A DNA stretch of 64,000 nucleotides from DASQPR01 sp963836775 (GTDB taxonomy: Bacteria; Actinomycetota; Actinomycetes; Mycobacteriales; Micromonosporaceae): positions 744,001-808,000 of the forward strand of contig CAWIKR010000002.1 of the NCBI GenBank assembly GCA_963836775.1, written 5' to 3'. Below, in pieces: positions 40,410 through 48,839 of this stretch. The notes under the pieces were generated by a model that had not been told where the DNA came from, did no database searches, and was given only the letters and a program-made list of their open reading frames with translations. Position 1 is the stretch's first letter. Every line of letters starts with the position of its first letter. A program made the position numbers and the translations under genes.

Positions 40410-42965
40410 GTGGCCGGAACTCGAAACCTGACCCAGGTGGAAGCCGCGGAGCGATCCCGGCTTCTGGACGTGACCTCGTACGACATCGCCGTTGACCTGA
40501 CCGACGGCACCGGCGGTCCGGGCGACGGCACGTTCCGCTCCACCACCGAGGTCACCTTCCGCTGCGCCGAACCCGGCGCCACCACCTTCATCGAGGTGGC
40601 CATGCACGGGCTGCGGTCGGCGACGCTGAACGGCAAACCGCTGGACATCAGCGGCTGGTCCGCTGAGACCGGGCTGACGCTGCCCGACCTGGCCGTCGAG
40701 AACACGCTGGTGGTCGACGCCGACGCGGCCTACTCCACCACCGGGCAGGGCCTGCACCGGTCGATGGACCCGGTGGACAAAGAGGTCTATCTCTACAGCC
40801 AGTTCGAGACCGCGGACGCCCAGCGGGTCTTCGCCTGCTTCGACCAGCCGGACCTGAAGAGCGTCTACACCTGGCACGTGACCGTGCCGGCGCACTGGAC
40901 GGTCGTGTCCAACTCCCGGGTCATCAGCGCGATCGACGGCGACGTCGAGGGCACCAAGACCCTGCACTTCGAGCAGTCGGTGCGGATGTCCAGCTACATC
41001 ACCGCGCTCTGCGCCGGGCCCTACCACGAGGTCCGCAAGACGCACGACGGCATCGACATGGGCATCTTCGTGCGGCAGTCGATGAAGCAATACCTGGACG
41101 CCGACGACATTTTCCTGATCACCGAGCAGGGCTTCGACTTCTTCCACCAGCAGTTCCAGGTGCGCTACCCGCTGCCCAAATACGACCAGCTCTACGTGCC
41201 GGAGTTCAACGCCGGCGCGATGGAGAATTTCGGCTGCGTCGTGCACGGCGAGGACTACTACATCTTCCGGTCCGCCGTCACCGACTTCGAGTTCGAGAAC
41301 CGGGCCAACACGATCCTGCACGAGATGGCCCACATGTGGTTCGGTGACCTGGTCACCATGCGCTGGTGGGACGACCTGTGGCTGAACGAGTCGTTCGCGG
41401 AGTGGGCCAGCCATTGGGCCAATGCGCACGCGACCCGGTTCAACGACGCCTGGACCACGTTCCTGTCGGTCCGCAAGAACTGGGGCTACCGGCAGGACCA
41501 GCTGTCCTCGACCCATCCGGTCTACTGCGACATGCCGGACATGGAGGCGGTCGAGGTCAACTTCGACGGCATCACCTATGCCAAGGGCGCGAGCGTCATC
41601 AAGCAACTGGTGGCCTACGTCGGTATCGACGCATTCGTGGCCGGCCTGCGGGACTACTTCGGCAAGCATGCCTGGGGCAACGCCACCTTCGGCGATCTGC
41701 TGTCGTCGTTGGAGGCCGAGACCGGCAAGCCGCTGCGTGAGTTCGCGACACAGTGGCTGGAGACCGCGCAGGTCAACACGCTGCGCCCGGAGATCGTGAC
41801 GGCCGAGGACGGCACCTATGCCGAGGTCGCCGTCCGCCAGGAGGCGCCGGCCGCCTACCCGACCCTGCGTACGCATCGTCTCGGCGTCGGCCTCTACGAC
41901 CTGGACGGCGGCGCCCTCAATCGGCGCGAGACCGTCGAGGTGACCGTCAGCGGCGAGCGCACCGTGCTGACCGAGCTGGCCGGCAAGCCGGTCGCCGATG
42001 TCCTGCTGCTCAACGACGAAGATCTGACCTACGCCAAGACTCGCTTGGACGAGCGTTCCATGGCGACCGTCGTCGACCACATCGCGACCTTCGACAACTC
42101 GCTCGCCCGCGCAATCGTCTGGGCTGCCACTTGGGACATGGTCCGGGACGCCGAGATGCGGGCGCGGGACTACGTGCAGCTGGTCGTCAACGGCCTGCCC
42201 GCCGAGGCGGACATCAACCTGGTGACCGCGACGCTGCGCCAGGGCGCGGGTGCGATCGTCAACTACGCCGACCCGGCCTGGTCGGAGACCGGCTGGACGC
42301 TGCTCGCCGACGCCGCCCGCACCGCCATCGCCGACACCGAGCCCGGCAGCGGCTTCCAGCTGGCCTGGGCCCGGACCTTCATCAGCGCCGCCCGCAGCGG
42401 CGAGGATCTGGCCCGGATCGCCGGCTGGCTGGACGGCGACGGCGTGCCCGCGGGACTGGCCATCGACACCGAACTGCGCTGGTCGATCGTCGCGGCGCTG
42501 TCCGAGGCCGGCCGGATCGGCGACGACGTCATCAACGCCGAGCTCGATGGCGACCGCACCGCTTCGGGCGAGCGCAAGGCCGCGACCGCGACCGCGCTGA
42601 TCGCCACGGCCGACGGCAAGGCCGAGGTGTGGCGCCGCTTGACCGCCGGTGACGCGCTGCCGAACTGGCTCCAGCGGGCACTGCTCGGTGGCTTCCAGAG
42701 CAGCGTGCATCCGGAACTCACCGCGCCCTACTCGCCCAAGTACTTCGAAATCCTGGACCAGATCTGGGCCACTCGGGACAGCGAGCCGGCTCAGGAGTTC
42801 GTCTCCGGTGCCTACCCGTTCCTGCAGGTCTCCGAGGAGACGGTGGCGGCCAGCGACGCATGGCTCGCCGATGCCTCGCACCCGGCGCCGCTGCGGCGCC
42901 TGGTGGCCGAGGGTCGGGACGCCGTTGTCCGTGCCATTGCGGCGCGGGCTAAAGACGCTTCGTAG
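40410..42965 (+). CDS. pepN: Aminopeptidase N
   Basis: 851 residues from GTG 40410, M1-family zinc metallopeptidase that removes N-terminal amino acids. The substrate-anchoring motif FNAGAMENFG and the zinc site HEMAHMWFGD with the distal Glu in LNESFAEW are complete. The C-terminal ERAP1-like domain is full length. GGAG lies about 10 bases before the start; a GTG 15 bases further up is the alternative. Position matches Rv2467. Confidence 0.95.
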   Translation: MAGTRNLTQVEAAERSRLLDVTSYDIAVDLTDGTGGPGDGTFRSTTEVTFRCAEPGATTFIEVAMHGLRSATLNGKPLDISGWSAETGLTLPDLAVENTLVVDADAAYSTTGQGLHRSMDPVDKEVYLYSQFETADAQRVFACFDQPDLKSVYTWHVTVPAHWTVVSNSRVISAIDGDVEGTKTLHFEQSVRMSSYITALCAGPYHEVRKTHDGIDMGIFVRQSMKQYLDADDIFLITEQGFDFFHQQFQVRYPLPKYDQLYVPEFNAGAMENFGCVVHGEDYYIFRSAVTDFEFENRANTILHEMAHMWFGDLVTMRWWDDLWLNESFAEWASHWANAHATRFNDAWTTFLSVRKNWGYRQDQLSSTHPVYCDMPDMEAVEVNFDGITYAKGASVIKQLVAYVGIDAFVAGLRDYFGKHAWGNATFGDLLSSLEAETGKPLREFATQWLETAQVNTLRPEIVTAEDGTYAEVAVRQEAPAAYPTLRTHRLGVGLYDLDGGALNRRETVEVTVSGERTVLTELAGKPVADVLLLNDEDLTYAKTRLDERSMATVVDHIATFDNSLARAIVWAATWDMVRDAEMRARDYVQLVVNGLPAEADINLVTATLRQGAGAIVNYADPAWSETGWTLLADAARTAIADTEPGSGFQLAWARTFISAARSGEDLARIAGWLDGDGVPAGLAIDTELRWSIVAALSEAGRIGDDVINAELDGDRTASGERKAATATALIATADGKAEVWRRLTAGDALPNWLQRALLGGFQSSVHPELTAPYSPKYFEILDQIWATRDSEPAQEFVSGAYPFLQVSEETVAASDAWLADASHPAPLRRLVAEGRDAVVRAIAARAKDAS

Positions 42966-42967
42966 GT

Positions 42968-43050
42968 ACGTGGTTTTCGGCTGGCCTTGCCCGCTCCGGG
43001 CGGTCAGGCTTGATCCCTCCGCGGGTCAAGGCCAGCCGAAAACCCGACGT
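42968..43050 (+). terminator. Long hairpin with loop core, 3' of pepN
   Basis: GGTTTTCGGCTGGCCTTG (42972-42989) pairs perfectly with CAAGGCCAGCCGAAAACC (43027-43044). CCCGC (42990-42994) and GCGGG (43021-43025) extend the stem. The remaining loop, 42995-43020, carries a core that recurs in reverse complement in the loop of the hairpin at 43237-43314. It starts 3 bp after the pepN stop, so a role in termination or 3'-end protection is likely. Confidence 0.8.
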
Positions 43051-43083
43051 GGTCGCGGCCCGCGGACGGCGACAGCCTTAAAG

Positions 43084-43202
43084 ATCAAATGTGTGTACGC
43101 AAACTGCAAAGCTCACGTGGTGTCGGCGCTTTGAGGTCACACACAGCGAAAGGCTCACCTGGATTCCAGGTGAGCCTTTCGGTATGCGTACACACATTTG
43201 AT
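43084..43202. repeat. Nested inverted repeat between pepN and DUF5130 gene
   Basis: ATCAAATGTGTGTACGCA (43084-43101) pairs perfectly with TGCGTACACACATTTGAT (43185-43202). Inside, CGAAAGGCTCACCTGG (43147-43162) pairs perfectly with CCAGGTGAGCCTTTCG (43166-43181) around a 3-nt loop, and CAAAGC (43107-43112) with GCTTTG (43128-43133). A second CACACAC at 43138-43144 could compete for the GTGTGT arm, allowing alternative folds. AT content of the outer arms is higher than the surroundings. Confidence 0.85.
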
Positions 43203-43236
43203 TTAAAGCGTGACCGGACCGCGGCGGCGGAGCACC

Positions 43237-43314
43237 TCAGGCCCTCGGCCGACATTGCCCGCGTCGGGATCAAGCCTGACCGCCCAGAGCGGGCGATGTC
43301 GGCCGAGGGCCTGA
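43237..43314 (-). terminator. Long hairpin with loop core, 3' of the DUF5130 gene
   Basis: 26-bp arms at 43237-43262 and 43289-43314 pair with a single T-G wobble. Read on the minus strand this hairpin follows the DUF5130 stop by about 10 bp, exactly mirroring the pepN hairpin. Bases 43266-43285 are the perfect reverse complement of 42998-43017 in the other hairpin; the match extends to 28 of 29 over 43266-43294. Confidence 0.8.
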
Positions 43315-43324
43315 AGCCAAGCCC

Positions 43325-43750
43325 CTAAACCGGCGGATGACCAGCCTGAGCCGCAAGCTGCGCGAGCCCGGCCACCAGTCCCCCGGCCAGGTCGCCGCCG
43401 CCGAACGCCGCCGACATCGACATCGCGGCCAGCTTCGCCGACCGGTCCGGGATCCGTCGCTGCGCCGACTCGCCGGTGATGATCTCGAGCACCCGCTGGT
43501 TCGGCGAGACGGCGACCAGGACGCTGGTGTCCGGATCGGCCATCTGACTGTGCAGCTTCTCGGCATGGCCGCGCACCGGCACGTCCAGGTCGCCGACGTA
43601 GACGCTGAACTTGAGCTCCGTCGATGAGTCGGCGAGACGCAGCGCGTCGTCAAGCCGCAGCAGCTGCCGCGTGGTGAACGGCCCGTGCAGGGCGTCCTCG
43701 CGAGCCGCGGCCCGCACCGAGTCGGCAGAAATCAACTCACCAGCTGTCAC
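43325..43750 (-). CDS. DUF5130 family protein (Rv2468c-like)
   Basis: 141 residues from GTG 43750. The body (LLRLDDALRLADSSTELKF, then SVYVGDLD and SVLVAVSPNQRVLEIITG) fits the TPM-like DUF5130 family of actinobacteria. The C-terminal part, AAMSMSAAFGGGDLAGGLVA, is a helix that may contact membrane. No enzyme activity is known. It overlaps the upstream small membrane-protein gene by 14 bp and sits where Rv2468c does beside pepN. Confidence 0.8.
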   Translation of the reverse strand: MTAGELISADSVRAAAREDALHGPFTTRQLLRLDDALRLADSSTELKFSVYVGDLDVPVRGHAEKLHSQMADPDTSVLVAVSPNQRVLEIITGESAQRRIPDRSAKLAAMSMSAAFGGGDLAGGLVAGLAQLAAQAGHPPV

Positions 43751-44030
43751 TTGCGCCTCCGGTGTTGCCCGTGTGCACCATGCCCGGCCATTCGCTGCCA
43801 TCCGGTGCCGGCTCCGCCGCGGTCAGGGCGCGGGCCTCGGTATCCGCCTCGGCCACCGACTCGGGGTTGCCCGCCACATACCACACCGGGGTCGGCTCAA
43901 ACGGGCGTCCGGGGCGGTAGCGCCGGCTGCGGGCCGCGCTGGTGCCGTAGACAAGCAGGAAAACCAGCCCGATTGCAGCCAACGGGATGCCGACGAACAC
44001 GAGGATGGTCTCTGTGATGGACAAACTCAA
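43737..44030 (-). CDS. Small membrane protein, CtaJ-like cytochrome oxidase subunit
   Basis: 97 residues from a TTG start. One N-terminal transmembrane helix (TILVFVGIPLAAIGLVFLLVYG) is followed by SRRYRPGRPFEPTPVWYVAGNPE, which resembles the actinobacterial CtaJ subunit of aa3 oxidase; the tail is acidic and variable. No other oxidase gene is near. The stop overlaps the DUF5130 start. The assignment is by recall and moderate. Confidence 0.65.
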   Translation of the reverse strand: MSLSITETILVFVGIPLAAIGLVFLLVYGTSAARSRRYRPGRPFEPTPVWYVAGNPESVAEADTEARALTAAEPAPDGSEWPGMVHTGNTGGASDSW

Positions 44031-44138
44031 CGCCCCCAGGAGGAGGAAAAGAATCGAACACGTAAACCGTAGCGGAGGAACCTCATGTCAGAGGCGCCGG
44101 GTGGACGGAATGCCGGATGGAGTCGCTACCGTTGCCTG

Positions 44139-45395
44139 GTGACTCACCACGAGCAGCTCCCCATCGCCGAACGGCTGGACCGCGACGACCCGCTGGCCGC
44201 GTTCCGCGATCGTTTCGTCATCACCGATCCGGACGTGATCTACCTGGACGGCAACTCTCTGGGCCGGTTGCCGGTAGCGACCCGGGCACGGCTGCATGCC
44301 GCGATCGACGAGGAGTGGGGCGCCGAGCTGATCAACGGCTGGGATCACTGGATCGAACTGGCTCGGCAGGCCGGTGACGTGCTCGGCGGCCTGGTCGGCG
44401 CGCGCCCGGGCGAGACCGTGCTGAGCGACTCGACCAGCGTCAACCTCTACAAGCTCGCCGCCGCCGCGCTGGACGCCCGGCCAGATCGGCGGGTGATCGT
44501 CACCGATGACGACAACTTCCCGACCGATCAGTACATCCTCCAGGGCCTGGCCGCGGCCCGTGGCCTGGAGCTGCGGGTGATCAAGACCGACATCGACAGC
44601 GGTGTGACTCTCGACGACGTGCGCGATGCCGTCGACGAGGACACCGCACTGTTGTCGCTGTCCCATGTGGCGTACCGGTCCGGCGCCATCGCCGACATGC
44701 CCGCGATCACCGCGTTGGCTCATGAACGCGGCGCCCTGGTGCTCTGGGATCTGTGCCACTCGGCCGGTTCGGTGCCGGTGGATCTGGCCGGCAGCGCCGC
44801 CGATCTGGCCGTGGGCTGCACCTACAAGCACCTCAACGGCGGTCCGGGGGCACCCGCGTTTCTCTTCGTCCGGGCCGACCTGCAGGACTCCCTGCGGCAG
44901 CCGATCTGGGGTTGGTTCTCCCAGCGGGACCAGTTCGCGATGGGCTCCACCTATGACCCGGTCGGCGGCATCGAACGCTTCCTGGTCGGCACGCCGAGCA
45001 TCCTGAGCGGCTACGGCGCCATGGAGGGCGCCCGGATCAGCGCCGAGGCAAGCATCGCCGCGATCGCGGCGAAGGGCCAGAAGCTCACCGAGTACGCGAT
45101 CAGCCTGTTCGACGACTGGCTGGCCCCGCACGGATTCTCGCTGGCCTCGCCGCGCGAGACGGCCCGCCGCGGCGCCCAGGTGACGCTGCATCATCCGGCG
45201 GCCTGGCAGATCTGTCAGGCACTCAAGGTGGCATCGGTGATCCCGGACTTCCGGACGCCGGACCGCCTGCGCCTCGGATTCGCCCCGCTCTACACGAGGT
45301 TTGTCGACGTATACGAGGGTATGCGCAGGCTGCGCTCGATCGTCGAGTCTGGGGCGCACCTGGAGTTTCCCACCGAACGCTCCCGGGTGACCTGA
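44139..45395 (+). CDS. kynU: Kynureninase
   Basis: 418 residues, PLP fold type I. It cleaves kynurenine to anthranilate and alanine. YLDGNSLGRLPV at the N-terminus, the PLP-phosphate site DSTSVNLYKLAAAAL, WDLCHSAGSVPVDL (Asp and His) and the Schiff-base Lys in GCTYKHLNGGPGAPAF are all present. TACCGT at 44127-44132, 6 nt before GTG 44139, decides the start. It stands without tryptophan dioxygenase or formamidase genes, so the substrate must come from a pathway encoded elsewhere. Confidence 0.93.
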   Translation: MTHHEQLPIAERLDRDDPLAAFRDRFVITDPDVIYLDGNSLGRLPVATRARLHAAIDEEWGAELINGWDHWIELARQAGDVLGGLVGARPGETVLSDSTSVNLYKLAAAALDARPDRRVIVTDDDNFPTDQYILQGLAAARGLELRVIKTDIDSGVTLDDVRDAVDEDTALLSLSHVAYRSGAIADMPAITALAHERGALVLWDLCHSAGSVPVDLAGSAADLAVGCTYKHLNGGPGAPAFLFVRADLQDSLRQPIWGWFSQRDQFAMGSTYDPVGGIERFLVGTPSILSGYGAMEGARISAEASIAAIAAKGQKLTEYAISLFDDWLAPHGFSLASPRETARRGAQVTLHHPAAWQICQALKVASVIPDFRTPDRLRLGFAPLYTRFVDVYEGMRRLRSIVESGAHLEFPTERSRVT

Positions 45396-45516
45396 ACCGG
45401 CGACCGCGCGAGGTCTCCGACCGACCTCGGGGTTTCGGACGTTTTGACCTGGAGAAATAGCGATAATTGCCCCAGGCGAGCGGCAGATCCAGCTGCCGTC
45501 CGACTGGGAGGCAATC

Positions 45517-46017
45517 ATGCGATGGCTCCGGATCACCTTGGCGACCTGCGCCACTGTCCTGCTGTCGGCGGCTTGCATCCCAGCCTCGGCGAGCGGGGCC
45601 ACACTGCTGTTCGTCAATCCCAGCTCGATCGACGCAGGGTTCGCGGTCGAGGTGAGGGCCACCTGCGGAGATAACGTCAACCCGGCGTTCGTGCACTCCC
45701 CGGCCTTCGGCTCGGTCACGCTCGTCCCCGCGAACGGCGTGCTCAAGGCCAACGTGACGATTCCGCGCAGCACCAAGTCCGGCACCTACACCGTGGACCT
45801 GTCATGCGCCAGCGGCCAGCAGAGCACGGCCAAGCTGACCGTGCTGGGCGGCGGCGCGGCGCCGAACAACAACCACGGCCCGCACACCGGCGGCGGTCAA
45901 ATGGCGGCCGGGCTAGCGGGGAAGCTAACCCTCTACGGAGGACTCGCCGCGGTCGTCGTCGGTCTCGGGTCCTGGCTGCTTATCGGCCTGCGCCGGCGCA
46001 GCGCCGTGCGCGGCTAG
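45517..46017 (+). CDS. Secreted protein with possible sortase sorting signal
   Basis: 166 residues. A signal peptide (1 to about 27) precedes a small beta domain (LLFVNPSSIDAGFAVEVRA, PAFGSVTLV, SGTYTVDLSC). At the end come GPHTG (121-125), a hydrophobic helix (about 137-158) and the tail RRRSAVRG. This is the layout of an LPxTG-type cell-wall sorting signal with the first residue changed. A class F sortase starts 8 bp downstream. TGGGAGG precedes the ATG. Confidence 0.75.
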   Translation: MRWLRITLATCATVLLSAACIPASASGATLLFVNPSSIDAGFAVEVRATCGDNVNPAFVHSPAFGSVTLVPANGVLKANVTIPRSTKSGTYTVDLSCASGQQSTAKLTVLGGGAAPNNNHGPHTGGGQMAAGLAGKLTLYGGLAAVVVGLGSWLLIGLRRRSAVRG

Positions 46018-46024
46018 CTCCCGG

Positions 46025-46645
46025 ATGGGCCGGAACCATCGTCCATCGTGGCTGATCCCCGCCGCTCTGGTGCTGGTCGGCCTGTTCGGCGCGGGTGCCG
46101 GCCTGGGCCAGCTGGCCGGAGCACCGTCACTGCCGTCGTTCGGACTCGCCCACGGAAAAGCCGCCGGGCCTGCGGCGCACGCGCTGTCCCGGAGTACGCC
46201 GACCAAGATCCGGATTCAGTCGATCGACGTCTCGGCCCCGGTGATGTCGGTCGGGCTCGCACCGGACGGGACCATCAACACGCCGCCGCTGGACAACGCC
46301 AACGTGACCGGGTGGTATCAGGGCGGTCCGTCACCCGGGCAGATGGGTCCGGCGGTGATTGTCGGTCACGTCGACGGACCCAACGGCGAGAGTGTCTTCT
46401 ACAAGCTCGGCAAGATGCGGCCGGGCGACAAAATCCAGGTCTACCTGGCCAATCACCGGGTCGCGATGTTCTCGGTCTACTCGGTCGAGGTGTTCGGCAA
46501 GGACAAGCTCCCTGGCGACCGGGTCTTTCACGACTACACCAGACCCGGACTCCGGCTGATCAGCTGCGGCGGGACATGGGTCGGCGGATCGACCGGCTAC
46601 TCCGACAACATCGTGGTCTTTGCCCAAATGACACTTCGGGGTTAG
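46025..46645 (+). CDS. Class F sortase
   Basis: 206 residues. An N-terminal membrane anchor (about 8-30) is followed by the sortase barrel. Catalytic His is in VIVGHVDGPNG, Cys in LRLISCGG and Arg in the following strand region. The short domain without class-B or class-E insertions is typical of actinobacterial class F. It probably anchors the secreted protein encoded 8 bp upstream to the wall. Confidence 0.9.
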   Translation: MGRNHRPSWLIPAALVLVGLFGAGAGLGQLAGAPSLPSFGLAHGKAAGPAAHALSRSTPTKIRIQSIDVSAPVMSVGLAPDGTINTPPLDNANVTGWYQGGPSPGQMGPAVIVGHVDGPNGESVFYKLGKMRPGDKIQVYLANHRVAMFSVYSVEVFGKDKLPGDRVFHDYTRPGLRLISCGGTWVGGSTGYSDNIVVFAQMTLRG

Positions 46646-46680
46646 CGCTTTGCCAATCTTGGGCGTAACGGCGTTCGTTT

Positions 46681-46843
46681 GAGCCCGTCGGGGGCGCCGC
46701 TCGCAAGGCGCATTGCAGCGAAGTGTGCCGGGTTTGCACTCGAGCTGCGAAGCGTGCGGCCGTCACCGTAAGGCGAGGAATGAGCCTGTAGGCGACGGCC
46801 TGCCAGCAGGCAACGCCGCGAGCGGTGGCGCCCTGGCGTGCTC
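46681..46843. repeat. 163-bp imperfect inverted-repeat element
   Basis: GAGC (46681-46684) pairs with GCTC (46840-46843). GGGCGCCGCTCGC (46692-46704) pairs with 46818-46833 around a 3-nt bulge, and GGCGCATTGC (46707-46716) with GCAACGCC (46810-46817) around a 2-nt bulge. Inside are near direct repeats of GCAGCGAAG type at about 46715 and 46744. It fills the gap between the convergent sortase and HNH genes. Length and GAGC/GCTC ends are like the element at 40145-40308. Confidence 0.65.
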
Positions 46844-46846
46844 AAA

Positions 46847-47380
46847 TCAAGCTGCTGCTGGGAGATTGAGATGAAGCCAGTCGGACCATCGCGGGTCGGG
46901 TGCACGATGCCCGAGGACGCGCCACGCCTGGCCCTTCGGCTGTGCCGGCGCCGCATGCAGCCGCCAGCCCAGCTCGGCGGGCGTTCGGTCGCCCTTCTTG
47001 TGATTGCACCGCGCGCACGCCGCCACCACGTTGTCCCAGGCATGGATGCCGCCACGACTGCGTGGCATCACATGGTCGATGGTCTCCGCGGGACCGGCGC
47101 AATATGCACAGCGCCCGCCGTCACGAGCGAAGATCGCGCGGCGGGACAGCCCAACGTGGCTGCGGTACGGAACCCGGACATACCGGTTCAGCCGCACCAC
47201 GCTGGGTAATGGCAGGGACTGGTGGACGCTGTGCAGGATGCCTTCACCATCGGCAACGCAGATGGCCTTGGCGGTGAGGATCAGGATGGTGGCTCTTCGC
47301 ACTGACACGACACACAGCGGCTCGTAGGTCTGGTTCAGCACCAGCGCGGAACCGTTCATGCTGCGTCGTATGTCAGGCAT
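46847..47380 (-). CDS. HNH endonuclease (Rv2469c-like)
   Basis: 177 residues from ATG 47380. N-terminal ALVLNQTYEPLCVVSVRRA and LPLPSVVRLNRYVRVPYR are followed by the HNH zinc-finger nuclease: CAYC, TIDHVMPRSRGG with the catalytic His, WDNVVAACARCNHKKGD with Asn and the second CxxC. This is the common actinobacterial housekeeping HNH type at the Rv2469c position, not a homing or restriction nuclease by context. The biological target is unknown. Confidence 0.9.
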   Translation of the reverse strand: MPDIRRSMNGSALVLNQTYEPLCVVSVRRATILILTAKAICVADGEGILHSVHQSLPLPSVVRLNRYVRVPYRSHVGLSRRAIFARDGGRCAYCAGPAETIDHVMPRSRGGIHAWDNVVAACARCNHKKGDRTPAELGWRLHAAPAQPKGQAWRVLGHRAPDPRWSDWLHLNLPAAA

Positions 47381-47640
47381 CGGGGTAACCTTCCCGTCCA
47401 GACGGCGGACCGCCGTGGTCCGTGCAACCATCGTCCCCGATTGATCCGCCGATTGCACACACTTATTGCTCATCTTCCCCAACAATTAACCGGCTGCTCG
47501 ACGGCACCGCGATGGCAAGATCGCAGGTGCCGGCCACGGGCAACCACGGGGCCGACCCTGATGATCAAAGCCGGATGTCCACCCGGTCAGGTGAGCAACC
47601 CTGGGAACCGGCCCGCCGAGCAATGAGGTATTAGAGCACC

Positions 47641-48666
47641 GTGATCGCCGCACTGATGACTTCGTACGCCGCGCCGGCGCCCGAGCCGTCCGCCCCCGCC
47701 ACGCCGGACTGCATCCGGGCCAGCGACCTGTGCAACTTCGTCTTCGAGCGCACCGGCAACAAGTGGCTCGCCTCCAGCAGCTACTACCTAGTGGTCAAGC
47801 CGCTGCAGATCGTGCTGATCATCGTCGTCGCTCTGGTCCTGCGGTTCGTCCTGCACCGGGCGATCAACCAGCTGGTCCGACGAACCGCGGACGTGCCCGC
47901 CGAAAGCCGCGGCGGCCTGCTGCGATTGCAGGACACGGTGTTCCGGGAGCGCCGCCGGCAGCGGGCCGAGGCGATCGGCTCGGTGCTGTCGAGCTTCTCC
48001 ACCGCGGCGATCTTCTCGATCGCGCTGCTCATGGTGCTGGATCAGCTCGGCATCAAACTCGCGCCCCTGCTCGCCAGCGCCGGAATCGCGGGTCTGGCCC
48101 TGGGTTTCGGCGCCCAGACATTGGTCAAGGACCTGATCGCCGGTCTGTTCATGCTGCTCGAGGACCAGTACGGCGTCGGCGACGTGGTGGATCTCGGCGA
48201 GGCCAGCGGCACCGTCGAGTCGGTCGGCTTGCGGACCACGTCGATCCGCGATGCCCGCGGCGTGCTCTGGCACATCCGCAACGGCGAAATCGTCCGGGTC
48301 GGCAACAAGAGCCAAGGCTGGGCGATGGTGGTTCTGGATATTCCGATCGGCTTCGCCAACCTGGAGGAGGCGACGACCGTCCTGGAGCAAGCGGCCCAGA
48401 CGATGGCGGCCGAGGACGAGTGGCGCGAGAAACTGATGTCGCCACCTCAGATCCTCGGGGTGGAGCAGATGACCGTCGACGGTGCGACCATCCGGATCAC
48501 CGCGAAAACGACGACCGACGCCCAGCCGGTGGTGGCCCGGGAACTGCGGACCCGACTCGCGGACGCGCTTGCCGCTTCCGGCATCAGTGGGGCAATCTCT
48601 GCAAATCGGGTGTACGTCCGGCCTCCTACGGAGGAACCGCCAAGTTCGGCGACGTCAGGCCTTTAA
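47641..48666 (+). CDS. MscS-type mechanosensitive channel
   Basis: 341 residues. A short extracytoplasmic N-terminus, three transmembrane helices and the pore helix LAPLLASAGIAGLALGFGAQTLVKDL, rich in Gly/Ala as in MscS TM3, then the beta domain GDVVDLGEASGTVESVGLRTTSI. It would release solutes on sudden turgor rise. The GTG at 47641 is used; ATG five codons in is possible. The 260-bp upstream region holds no recognised element. Confidence 0.88.
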   Translation: MIAALMTSYAAPAPEPSAPATPDCIRASDLCNFVFERTGNKWLASSSYYLVVKPLQIVLIIVVALVLRFVLHRAINQLVRRTADVPAESRGGLLRLQDTVFRERRRQRAEAIGSVLSSFSTAAIFSIALLMVLDQLGIKLAPLLASAGIAGLALGFGAQTLVKDLIAGLFMLLEDQYGVGDVVDLGEASGTVESVGLRTTSIRDARGVLWHIRNGEIVRVGNKSQGWAMVVLDIPIGFANLEEATTVLEQAAQTMAAEDEWREKLMSPPQILGVEQMTVDGATIRITAKTTTDAQPVVARELRTRLADALAASGISGAISANRVYVRPPTEEPPSSATSGL

Positions 48667-48839
48667 ATGTCCGACCCGCGTAGGTAACCTCACCCGGACA
48701 GCTTTGCCTGTCGCGCGTGACGGTGGAGTTCGTATATCGTCCTTTCATTCAGTTATGTCGGACGATCGAATGACCAGACGCTGATTCGCAACCGGGTTCC
48801 AGGCGGATTTGCCGCACCGACGCGCGAGGGAGGTGGCCG

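Noticed and set aside
47381..47640. Riboswitch-like leader before the MscS gene
   Set aside because: GC-rich stems such as CCGGT/ACCGG are visible but no known riboswitch core could be matched.
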